DNA of 33,942 bases from an uncultured Collinsella sp. (lineage in GTDB: Bacteria > Actinomycetota > Coriobacteriia > Coriobacteriales > Coriobacteriaceae): the NCBI GenBank assembly GCA_900762325.1, contig CAAFGG010000045.1, forward strand, positions 1 to 33,942. The letters are read 5' to 3'. This document shows positions 1-6,765 of this stretch, one piece after another (position 1 is the stretch's first letter; each line of letters begins with the position of its first letter). Under the pieces are notes generated by a model, which had not been told where the DNA came from, did not search any database, and worked only from the letters and a program-made list of their open reading frames with translations. A program made the translations under genes and the position numbers.

Positions 1-96
1 CTTCGCCGCCGACTCGAAGCCGTGCCCTCGCTCGAAGAGCCCGATCGCCGCCTTCCTGGCCTCGATGTCGTGTTTCACCCTCAAGTCGACACGCAT
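1..96 (-). CDS. Transposase-like HTH protein, N-terminal fragment cut by the window edge
   Basis: The minus strand opens at an ATG (94-96) and stays open for 32 codons to the window edge. The peptide starts MRVDLRVKHDIEARKAAIGL and continues with FERGHGFESAAK. This resembles the first helix-turn-helix of IS3-type OrfA or related transposases, where a KAAxxLFExGxGxxxxAK pattern opens the recognition domain. A GGGAGG ribosome site lies just upstream, but inside the 3' arm of a hairpin (see 97-135). The gene is truncated only by the window, so whether it is intact is unknown. Identity rests on 32 residues; another HTH protein is possible. Confidence 0.5.
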   Translation of the reverse strand, partial: MRVDLRVKHDIEARKAAIGLFERGHGFESAAK

Positions 97-135
97 AAAA
101 AGCCTCCCATTTCTCGTGTCCAAGAAATGGGAGGC
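97..135 (-). terminator. Intrinsic terminator of the DUF3516 helicase gene, overlapping a transposase RBS
   Basis: A perfect 13-bp inverted repeat (102-114 with 123-135, 8-nt loop) is followed on the minus strand by five T residues (101-97), the classic intrinsic terminator layout. It lies about 50 nt downstream of the helicase stop. The 3' arm also contains GGGAGG, which sits at the right distance from the ATG at 94-96, so the same hairpin would hide the transposase ribosome site in any read-through transcript. Confidence 0.75.
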
Positions 136-183
136 AGTTCATATTGCCAGCGGCCCCGCTTCGTTTTGTTCCAGTATGTGCGG

Positions 184-2853
184 CTAGTCCTCGAGCAGGT
201 CTTCGATAAAGCCGACGCGGTAGTTTTTGAAGATGACCTCGCCACCGTCTTGCGTGGCGTCCAGATCGACATCGCCCATGATGCCAAAATCGTGGTCGCC
301 ATCCTCGTCAGCAAAGATCTGGTGCACGTGCCATACGTGCGCGGTCTTCTCGTCGGACTCGTCGATGGAAAACATCGCGGCGCTGCGAGCATCTCCGTCG
401 GTGAGGATTTCCTCGTGCTGCTCGTGGTAAGCGTCGAGTGCTTTTTGCCAGCGGATCTCGCTCATGCCCCAGTCGTCGTCGAGCTCGCCCAGGTCGCGAA
501 CATGCTCGCGGGCGGCAAGGGTCACGCGGCGGAAGAGCGCGTTGCGCACCAGCAGGGTGCAGCCACGGCGGTCTGCCACGACTTCGTCGATGCCCTGCGG
601 CGGTGCGGCGTCGAGGACTGCCGGGTTGCCGGCGTTCTCCCACTCGTCCACCAGGCTCGAGTCCACCGAGCGCACCACAAAGCCCAGCCACGAGATAATG
701 TCGCGCAAGCGCTCATCGCGCTTCTCAATGGGCACGGTGCGATCGAGGGAACGGTAGGCCTCGGCTAGGTAGCGCAGCAGAATGCCCTCGGAGCGGGCGA
801 TCCCGAGCTTTTGAATGTAACCCTTAAAATCGCTCGCGCTTTCCAGCATATCGCGCAGAACGCTCTTGGGAGAGAGCTGGTAGTCGTTTGCCCAGGGCAC
901 TTCCTGGCAGTACTTGTCAAAGGCGGCGTCGAGCAAATCCTCGAGCGGCTTTTCGTACGTGACGTCTTGAATGCGCTCCAAGCGCTCCTCATACTCGATG
1001 CCGTCGGCCTTCATTTCGGCCATAGCGCGATCGCGTGCGGCGCGCTCTTGTGCGCGCAATACCTGCTTGGGGTCCTCGAGCGTAGCCTCGACCATCGAGA
1101 TGAGGTCCATGGTATAGGTCTCACTCTCGGGGTCGAGCAGCTCCAACGCGGCAAGCAAAAACGGCGAGAGTGGCTGATCGAGGGCAAAGTCCTCGGGCAG
1201 ATCGACCGTCAGCGCATAGTCGATGTCTGGTGCGGCGTCAGTCGGGGCGTCGGGCGCGGTCGGCACTTCGGTGCGAACGACGACGCCGGAATCGATGAGC
1301 GTGGCGAAGATTTCGTCGGCGCGAACCTCGAGCTTGGCCTTTTCCTCGGGGGTCTGCAAGCTCGTCTCGATGAGGTCGTGTACGCGGGCGCGGGCATCGC
1401 CGCCCTGCTCGACCACGCTAATCACCATGGAGTGTGTGATGCGCAGGCGCGGCTTGAGCGTCTCGGGCTGTGTCTCGATCAGGCGCTCAAAGGTCTGCTT
1501 GTTCCAGGTGACAAAGCCCTCGGGGGCCTTCTTCTTTTTAATCTTGCGGAGCTTCTTGGGGTCGTCGCCCGCCTTGGCCATGAGCTTGGCGTTCTCGACC
1601 TCGTGCTCCGGGGCCTCGGCGATGACCATGCCCTCGGTATCGAAGCCCGAACGGCCGGCGCGACCGGCAATCTGATGGAACTCGCGGGCGCGCAGACGAC
1701 GCATCTTGTAGCCATCGAACTTGGTGAGCGCGGTGAGCACCACGGTGTGGATGGGTACGTTGATGCCGACGCCGAGCGTATCGGTGCCGCAGATGACGGG
1801 CAGCAGGCCCTGCTGCGCCAAGCGCTCGACCAGCAGGCGATAGCGCGGTAGCATACCGGCGTGGTGCACACCGACGCCGCAGCCAAGCAAACGTTTGAGG
1901 ATCTTGCCAAAAGCCGTGGAGAAGCTCGTGCCTTTGGCGGCTTCCTTAATAGCTTCGCGCTGCTCCTTGCTGGCAATGCCAAAGTTGGCGAGGGATTGTG
2001 CCGTCGCAAGTGCGGCATCCTGGCTAAAGTGCACGATATAGAGCGGGGCCTCGCCGCGACGCATCGCGAGCTCGACGGTGCCCTCGAGCGAGGTCGTCAC
2101 GTAGTCGTAGCTCAGCGGCACGGGGCGTGGGGCGTCGACAACCAAGTCGCAAGCAGCGCCGGTGTGTTCCTCGAGTGAAGCGGCGATGGCAGTGACATCG
2201 CCGAGTGTGGCGCTCATGAGCATAAACTGCGTGTGGGGCAGGGTGAGCAGCGGCACCTGCCAGGCCCAGCCGCGGTCGGGGTCGGCAAAGTAGTGGAACT
2301 CGTCCATGGCCACGCAGCCCACGTCGGCGTCCTCGCCCTCGCGGAGCGCATCGTTGGCAAGGATTTCGGCCGTGCAGCAGATGACGGGTGCCTTGGTGTT
2401 GATATGCGTGTCGCCGGTGATCATGCCGACGTTATCGCGACCGAGCACCTGCACCAGGTCGAAGAACTTTTCGCTGACCAGGGCCTTGATGGGGGCCGTG
2501 TAATAACAGCGTTTGCCCTGTGCCATGCCCATAAAGAGCATGCCCAGCGCGACGAGCGATTTACCCGATCCGGTCGGTGTGCCTAAAATGACGTGATCGC
2601 CGGCTGCCAGGTCCATGAGGGCCTCTTCTTGGTGATCCCACAGTTCAATGCCGCGATCGCTCGCCCATTCAAAGAAGCGTTCGAAGGCTTGATCGGGCGT
2701 GAGCCATGGTTCGGGCTCGCTGCCGTCCTCGGGCTCCCACCAGGTGGGGGAGAGCGCGCCGAGCGAGCCAAACTCGGCTTCGGTTCCCGTGCCGCCCGAG
2801 AATGAGCTGGCGGCGCCGGCGCCGGAGACGGTGTCTGTCGTGGTCTGTGCCAT
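184..2853 (-). CDS. DEAD/DEAH-box superfamily 2 RNA helicase with DUF3516 C-terminal domain
   Basis: This 889-aa protein is an ATP-dependent SF2 helicase, probably acting on RNA in the cytoplasm. After a low-complexity N-terminus it shows Walker A GTPTGSGKS at residues 91-99, DEFH at 184-187, SAT at 214-216 and QIAGRAGRSG at 394-403 (motif VI). The second RecA domain also carries GVGINVPIHT. Residues from about 430 to the end match the actinobacterial DUF3516 region in layout. Motif VI of the QxAGRAGR type groups it with Ski2/Mtr4-like helicases. The start is the ATG at 2851-2853, with a GAGAGAAAG purine stretch upstream. It follows the TrmB-like gene by about 100 nt, and a terminator follows its stop. 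The exact substrate is unknown; the family call is firm. Confidence 0.9.
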   Translation of the reverse strand: MAQTTTDTVSGAGAASSFSGGTGTEAEFGSLGALSPTWWEPEDGSEPEPWLTPDQAFERFFEWASDRGIELWDHQEEALMDLAAGDHVILGTPTGSGKSLVALGMLFMGMAQGKRCYYTAPIKALVSEKFFDLVQVLGRDNVGMITGDTHINTKAPVICCTAEILANDALREGEDADVGCVAMDEFHYFADPDRGWAWQVPLLTLPHTQFMLMSATLGDVTAIAASLEEHTGAACDLVVDAPRPVPLSYDYVTTSLEGTVELAMRRGEAPLYIVHFSQDAALATAQSLANFGIASKEQREAIKEAAKGTSFSTAFGKILKRLLGCGVGVHHAGMLPRYRLLVERLAQQGLLPVICGTDTLGVGINVPIHTVVLTALTKFDGYKMRRLRAREFHQIAGRAGRSGFDTEGMVIAEAPEHEVENAKLMAKAGDDPKKLRKIKKKKAPEGFVTWNKQTFERLIETQPETLKPRLRITHSMVISVVEQGGDARARVHDLIETSLQTPEEKAKLEVRADEIFATLIDSGVVVRTEVPTAPDAPTDAAPDIDYALTVDLPEDFALDQPLSPFLLAALELLDPESETYTMDLISMVEATLEDPKQVLRAQERAARDRAMAEMKADGIEYEERLERIQDVTYEKPLEDLLDAAFDKYCQEVPWANDYQLSPKSVLRDMLESASDFKGYIQKLGIARSEGILLRYLAEAYRSLDRTVPIEKRDERLRDIISWLGFVVRSVDSSLVDEWENAGNPAVLDAAPPQGIDEVVADRRGCTLLVRNALFRRVTLAAREHVRDLGELDDDWGMSEIRWQKALDAYHEQHEEILTDGDARSAAMFSIDESDEKTAHVWHVHQIFADEDGDHDFGIMGDVDLDATQDGGEVIFKNYRVGFIEDLLED

Positions 2854-2859
2854 GTGTTT

Positions 2860-2915
2860 GCTTTCTCTCGCGATTGTCCGCCAACTATTATGGCGTAGCG
2901 GCGGCGCGGGGTGCC
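2860..2915 (-). promoter_or_regulatory. Weak candidate promoter for the DUF3516 helicase
   Basis: On the minus strand a CATAAT hexamer (2887-2892) lies about 35 nt upstream of the helicase start. A CTGGCA element lies about 19 nt further upstream, a wide and imperfect spacing. This would let the helicase be transcribed apart from the upstream methyltransferase gene. It is visual matching only. Confidence 0.25.
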
Positions 2916-2951
2916 AGCGCGCGAGAAAATGCAGGAAATGGGCGCGTGGTA

Positions 2952-3791
2952 CTAGCGTTCCTGAGGCAGGCGCTTCTTACCCTTGCGGGCGCGGTTTTTA
3001 AAGTTCTCGACGGCCTCTTCCATGCCGAGAGGCACGTAGGTGAGCTCATCGAGGTCGTCGGGCAGGTAGCAGGCGAGGCTCTGCTCCTGCGCCCGGCCAG
3101 CCGCGAGCTGCTCTTCGGTGGGCTCCGCGCCGGGTGTGGCGCAGATGCCGTAGACGACGGCGCCCATCTCGCGCGTGCGGCATTCATACTCGGTCTCGGG
3201 ATGCTCGGGATGGTCGCGGCGGACGTCGTCACTTACCCAAAGCGTGTCGTAGCCTGCCGCGGCAAACTGACCCCGGGCGTAGTCGCGCAGCGGTTTACTG
3301 TCGGTGCGCAGCGTGACGGTGGCGCCGGCAGCAAAGAGCGGACGGTAGAGCATCAGATGATCGACATGGACAAGTCGCTTTGTGGCGTACTTGGCCTTGG
3401 GCTGCGGCGTGGGAAAGTTGATGGTGATGGCATCGAGCTCGCCTGCGGCAAACAGCTGCGGCAGCGATGCGGCGCCTCGGGGCAGGACGAGCGCGTTGGG
3501 CAGCTCCTGCTCGCAAATCTTCTGCGCGGCATAGGCAATGCAGATGGGCTCCTGGTCCATGCCGATAAAGAGGGTGTCGGGTTCACGGTGGGCGCGCTCA
3601 ACTAGATAGGTGCCTTTGCCACAGCCCAGATCCAGGTGCAGGCGAGCGAGGGGCTTACCGCCAGCCGGCGCGCATGCCTCACACCAGTGTCCGGCATAGT
3701 TCTCGGGGCTCGTCTCGATGGCGTCGGCGTAGCGCTCCAGGCGCTCCTCGAGCACAAAGTTCTTAGGCGTGCGAACGTGGACGGCTCCCAT
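2952..3791 (-). CDS. TrmB-like tRNA (guanine-N7-)-methyltransferase family protein
   Basis: This 279-aa class I SAM-dependent methyltransferase most resembles TrmB, which makes m7G46 in tRNA. The SAM-binding motif LDLGCGKG is at residues 53-60. A TrmB-style signature follows at 125-140, NFPTPQPKAKYATKRL, comparable with the family NFPDPWPKKRHxKRRL. The D and W of that signature are replaced here by T and Q, so activity or substrate may differ. It is longer than typical TrmB (about 215-240 aa), with an extra basic C-terminal tail (KNRARKGKKRLPQER). An AAGGAG site sits 4 nt before the ATG at 3791. It lies between the Trm9-like gene and the helicase on the same strand. m7G46 formation is the leading guess; a divergent paralogue is possible. 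Confidence 0.65.
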   Translation of the reverse strand: MGAVHVRTPKNFVLEERLERYADAIETSPENYAGHWCEACAPAGGKPLARLHLDLGCGKGTYLVERAHREPDTLFIGMDQEPICIAYAAQKICEQELPNALVLPRGAASLPQLFAAGELDAITINFPTPQPKAKYATKRLVHVDHLMLYRPLFAAGATVTLRTDSKPLRDYARGQFAAAGYDTLWVSDDVRRDHPEHPETEYECRTREMGAVVYGICATPGAEPTEEQLAAGRAQEQSLACYLPDDLDELTYVPLGMEEAVENFKNRARKGKKRLPQER

Positions 3792-3907
3792 GAGACTCCT
3801 TGGTCATAAGTATGGAACGCATGGCTACACGTTCCGGCAATGGGTTGGAAGGGGTGGGCACAATGTGGCCCCATGCGGTAGCGCCGCTCAAAACGAACCG
3901 CAGGCTT

Positions 3908-4780
3908 CTACAGGCGCTTGAGAATCACGTAGCGGTTGAGCTCGCCGCTGCGACCGTCGGCATGGAAGCGCTCAAGCTCGCGCACGGGGACCTCGCCGCT
4001 CTTGTAGAACGTTCGGACGCCGCGCACCAGGTCGGTGATCTGCTGATCGTCAAAGTGATGGCAATAGCGGTAGGCGTGGCGGTCGTTTTGCCAGCCAATG
4101 AGGTGGTCGCCGGCTTCAAACTGCGCGGAATCGTAACCCTCAAACGGTGGGGTGAGCTCGGCGCGGGCTTCGGCTCGAACGGCCTTGCGCGCCATGCGCT
4201 CGTCGTTCATAAACTCCCAAAAACTGATGGCGATGATGCCGCCCGGGCGCGTCTGGCGCACCAGGGCGTCGAGCACGCGTACGCGGTACTCGCACGACGG
4301 CACGTGGTGCATAAAGCCAAAGCAGACCGAGATGTCGGCGAGCGGGGCGTCGAAAAGCGCGTCGGGCGTCTCGGCGGGGTTGAGCTTCATGAGAGCGTCG
4401 AGCACATCGAGTTCCTGGAAGTGCAGGTTGGGAATGCGCAGGGCGTGACCGCGTGCATCGATGGCCAGGTCCTGGCACGAGTCGACACCATAGAACTCGA
4501 AGGGGCAGTTGGCATCTGCCGAGGGGCTCGCGCCGTCGACGCCCTTGGCAGCCAGCGTGCCGCCGGCGGCAAAGTTCTCAAAGCGCATATTGCCGCAGGC
4601 AAGATCGAAGACGCGGACGGGATGCTCGATCGTGGCGACGTCGAGCTGCCCGAGCGCGATGTCCATGGTGCGCACCCAGCCGGGCCACGGGGCCTGGCGC
4701 GTATCGGAGAAGGAGGCGGAGTGCTCGCGATAGAACGTATTGTTGAGCTGGATGAGCGATGAGGCGAAATCGCGGTTCAC
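3908..4780 (-). CDS. SAM-dependent methyltransferase, Trm9/ALKBH8-like
   Basis: This is a class I methyltransferase of 290 aa. The SAM motif FDLACGNMRF is at about residues 58-67. Before it lies FYREHSASFSDTRQAPWPGW (16-35), which follows the Y...A..FS.TR..PWP pattern of Trm9/ALKBH8 enzymes that methylate the wobble-uridine side chain of tRNA. Later landmarks are CFGFMHHVPS and a TRPGGIIAISFWEF motif IV-V region. The frame extends upstream to a TTG at 4915, but those extra 45 residues look non-coding and no ribosome site precedes 4915 or the ATG at 4828. The GTG at 4780 has GGAGGGAG upstream at workable spacing, so it was chosen. It diverges from the XRE gene and is near elp3, which makes cm5U. 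Fold is certain; substrate is inferred. Confidence 0.65.
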   Translation of the reverse strand: MNRDFASSLIQLNNTFYREHSASFSDTRQAPWPGWVRTMDIALGQLDVATIEHPVRVFDLACGNMRFENFAAGGTLAAKGVDGASPSADANCPFEFYGVDSCQDLAIDARGHALRIPNLHFQELDVLDALMKLNPAETPDALFDAPLADISVCFGFMHHVPSCEYRVRVLDALVRQTRPGGIIAISFWEFMNDERMARKAVRAEARAELTPPFEGYDSAQFEAGDHLIGWQNDRHAYRYCHHFDDQQITDLVRGVRTFYKSGEVPVRELERFHADGRSGELNRYVILKRL

Positions 4781-4988
4781 AGCGCGGAACTCCCTCCGTT
4801 GGCGGTGCGAAATAAACAGTACGACCATACTACCGTTAACGCCGCAACGGGGACAACCGAGCTGCGGGTCATTGCTTTGTTTGGACACATTTCCGCAGCT
4901 CATATGCACCCGCAACCGCCGGTTGTCAAAAATCTCACTAGAATAGGTGGCATGCTTTTGGCGGTGGCGGATAGATTTTTAACTGTGC

Positions 4989-4998
4989 AAGGCGCCTT
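4989..4998. promoter_or_regulatory. 10-bp palindrome upstream of the XRE regulator, possible operator
   Basis: AAGGCGCCTT is a perfect palindrome about 50 nt upstream of the XRE start codon, in the 267-nt divergent region between the Trm9-like gene and the XRE gene. XRE proteins often autoregulate through such dyads, so it could be an operator. Nothing else in the sequence supports this, and no convincing -35/-10 pair was found around it. Confidence 0.2.
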
Positions 4999-5047
4999 AA
5001 GAACAAAAACGGTCCGGCGGCACGGCTGGCATCACATAGGAGGAACC

Positions 5048-5770
5048 ATGAATGTAGAAACTGCGCAGCGGCTCGCCGACCTTCGCCGCAACAAAGGCTT
5101 TAGCCAAGAAGGGCTGGCACGAAAACTGGGACTGTCCCGCCAAGCGGTCAGTAAATGGGAGCGCGCGGAGAGCTCGCCCGATACCGAGAACCTGATCTCG
5201 CTCGCCAAACTCTATGGCGTGAGCCTGGACGAGCTGCTCAACCCGAGCGATGAGATCGAGGACGATATCGAGTTTGAGAACGAGGACCGCGCCCGTCAGC
5301 GCGAGGCCGAGGCGGCAGAGCGCGCCCGTACCCATGAGGCGGCGGCACGCGCAACCGAGGCGGCAACACAGGCGAGTGACGCCGCCGCCAAGGCGGCGCA
5401 AGCGGCAAGCTGGAGTGCACAGGCCGCCAATGCCGCTACGGCGCAGGTGGCGAGTGGCGGCGCAGTTGGCCCGACTCCGGTGAAGGGCCCGTTCCAGTCG
5501 TTCCCGTATTGGGCCGTGTGTTGGCTACTGTTCTTTTTGCTGATGTTCCTGTTTGGTGCCGGTCCCTTTGCCGCGCTGATCTTCTTTACGATCCCCATCT
5601 ATCACTGGGTGGCGCGTGCGCTCGATGGCGATTGGGCGCGCGGGGATATCCAGGTTGGTCCGGCGTCGGTGGCGATCAAGGCCCAGGGGAAGGATGCTTC
5701 TGCGGAACCTGATGCTGACGTGGCTACCGCGACCACCGCTGAGCCGATTGCCAAAGAGGGTGGTGAATAA
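5048..5770 (+). CDS. Membrane-anchored XRE-family transcriptional regulator with Ala-rich linker
   Basis: The 240-aa product has an N-terminal Cro/CI-type helix-turn-helix (about residues 5-62, with SQEGLARKLGLSRQAVSKWE as core). An acidic stretch (68-80) and a strongly alanine-rich, probably helical segment (about 85-135) follow. Then come two closely spaced hydrophobic segments (about 153-170 and 172-190) and a hydrophilic tail. DNA binding from the membrane is the natural reading. The frame is open far upstream, but AGGAGG 5 nt before the ATG at 5048 fixes the start. Its stop overlaps the next start (TAATG), so it is translationally coupled to the DUF4097 gene. The target is unknown; autoregulation of the pair is plausible. 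Confidence 0.85.
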   Translation: MNVETAQRLADLRRNKGFSQEGLARKLGLSRQAVSKWERAESSPDTENLISLAKLYGVSLDELLNPSDEIEDDIEFENEDRARQREAEAAERARTHEAAARATEAATQASDAAAKAAQAASWSAQAANAATAQVASGGAVGPTPVKGPFQSFPYWAVCWLLFFLLMFLFGAGPFAALIFFTIPIYHWVARALDGDWARGDIQVGPASVAIKAQGKDASAEPDADVATATTAEPIAKEGGE

Positions 5771-6669
5771 TGAAGCTTTCGCATGAATCCAAGCTGCGCC
5801 TGGGCGTCGGCATCGGAGCGTTCGTGCTCATCATCGGACTTGTCTTTGGCGTTTCGCGGACATTGATTCATTTTGATGGCCCGTGGGATCTCGACGATGT
5901 TGTATCTGGCTTGTCTGGTATGGACGATGCGCTTGACGAGGACGATCTTTTGGATAGCGGTAACTATTCCGCTCGGCCTCAACAGCTTTCGAGCGAAACG
6001 TTTGATGCCGACGCGTTCACATCGCTTGACTTGGACGTGACGTCGGGCACGGTCGAGGTCAAACACGTCTCCGGCGGGCCAGTGCGCGTAATTGAAAGCG
6101 GTCGCGTGGCAACGGGGACCGTTGCCTTCGATGCGGCAACCCAGAACCTGGCCGAAATCAAGGGCTCTACGCTCAAGATTCGCCAGTTCGATTGCGATGA
6201 CGAGCGCGCCATTGACCGCACGGTTACCGTCGAACTGCCGCGCAAAGTTGCCGATAACATGGTGGGCATTACAGCGAATGTAGGATCGGGTGATCTGACG
6301 GTCGCGGGCATTGCGTGTCATGACCTCAACCTGACTCTGGACTCGGGAGACGTTGAGTTTACGGGCACCGTGACCGATACCCTGAATGCCGAGGTCGGTT
6401 CGGGCGATGTGACGTTCGAGCTTTACCCGGCCCCCACGAAGTCGATGGACGTGAGTGTGGGCTCGGGCGATGTGGAGATGACGGTTCCGAACTCGACGGG
6501 CTTTAAGGCGAGCCTCACCTTGGGCAGCGGCGACTTCGAGAGCGATTTCCTTCCGCTTGGCTACGACGGCGAGACCATTTTGAATCTTGAATTCGATAAC
6601 GGTGACAAGTCTGCCACGTATCGTTTTGAGGTCGGTTCGGGCGACATGTCGTTTGATTCGGAGTATTGA
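5770..6669 (+). CDS. DUF4097 beta-strand-repeat protein with N-terminal membrane anchor
   Basis: The 299-aa protein begins with a short basic stretch and one hydrophobic segment (about residues 11-30), so it is membrane-anchored or exported. The rest shows the repeated GSGD turns of DUF4097 proteins (for example EVGSGDVTF, SVGSGDVEM, EVGSGDMSF), which form a right-handed beta-helix-like repeat. At least five GSGD units and one DSGD are visible. Such proteins commonly occur beside small membrane regulators. Here the ATG overlaps the stop of the XRE gene by one base, implying one transcript and coupled translation. A strong hairpin follows (6714-6750). Its biochemical role is not known; a surface-exposed input for the XRE partner is inference. 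Confidence 0.8.
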   Translation: MKLSHESKLRLGVGIGAFVLIIGLVFGVSRTLIHFDGPWDLDDVVSGLSGMDDALDEDDLLDSGNYSARPQQLSSETFDADAFTSLDLDVTSGTVEVKHVSGGPVRVIESGRVATGTVAFDAATQNLAEIKGSTLKIRQFDCDDERAIDRTVTVELPRKVADNMVGITANVGSGDLTVAGIACHDLNLTLDSGDVEFTGTVTDTLNAEVGSGDVTFELYPAPTKSMDVSVGSGDVEMTVPNSTGFKASLTLGSGDFESDFLPLGYDGETILNLEFDNGDKSATYRFEVGSGDMSFDSEY

Positions 6670-6713
6670 GGCAGACAAAAGCCTAGGCGAAGATATAGAC
6701 GCGCTGTTTGATG

Positions 6714-6750
6714 AAGGCGCCGAAGCCGAGATCGGCTCCGGCGCCTTTGC
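6714..6750 (+). terminator. Intrinsic terminator-like hairpin ending the XRE-DUF4097 unit
   Basis: Arms 6714-6729 and 6732-6747 pair over 16 positions with a single mismatch around a very short loop, and CTTTGCCTTT follows. It sits about 45 nt after the DUF4097 stop and ends 15 nt before the elp3 ATG. That leaves almost no room for an elp3 promoter downstream, so it may be leaky or act in attenuation. Confidence 0.65.
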
Positions 6751-6765
6751 CTTTACAATGGGGGC

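Noticed and set aside
811..1851. 346-codon open frame opposite the DUF3516 helicase
   Set aside because: Antisense shadow; the helicase frame carries all SF2 motifs and the terminator fits the minus strand.
4781..4915. N-terminal extension of the Trm9-like gene from a TTG at 4915, including a CPRC motif
   Set aside because: No ribosome site, not similar to the family N-terminus, and a GTG at 4780 has a good site; the cysteine pair is taken as chance.
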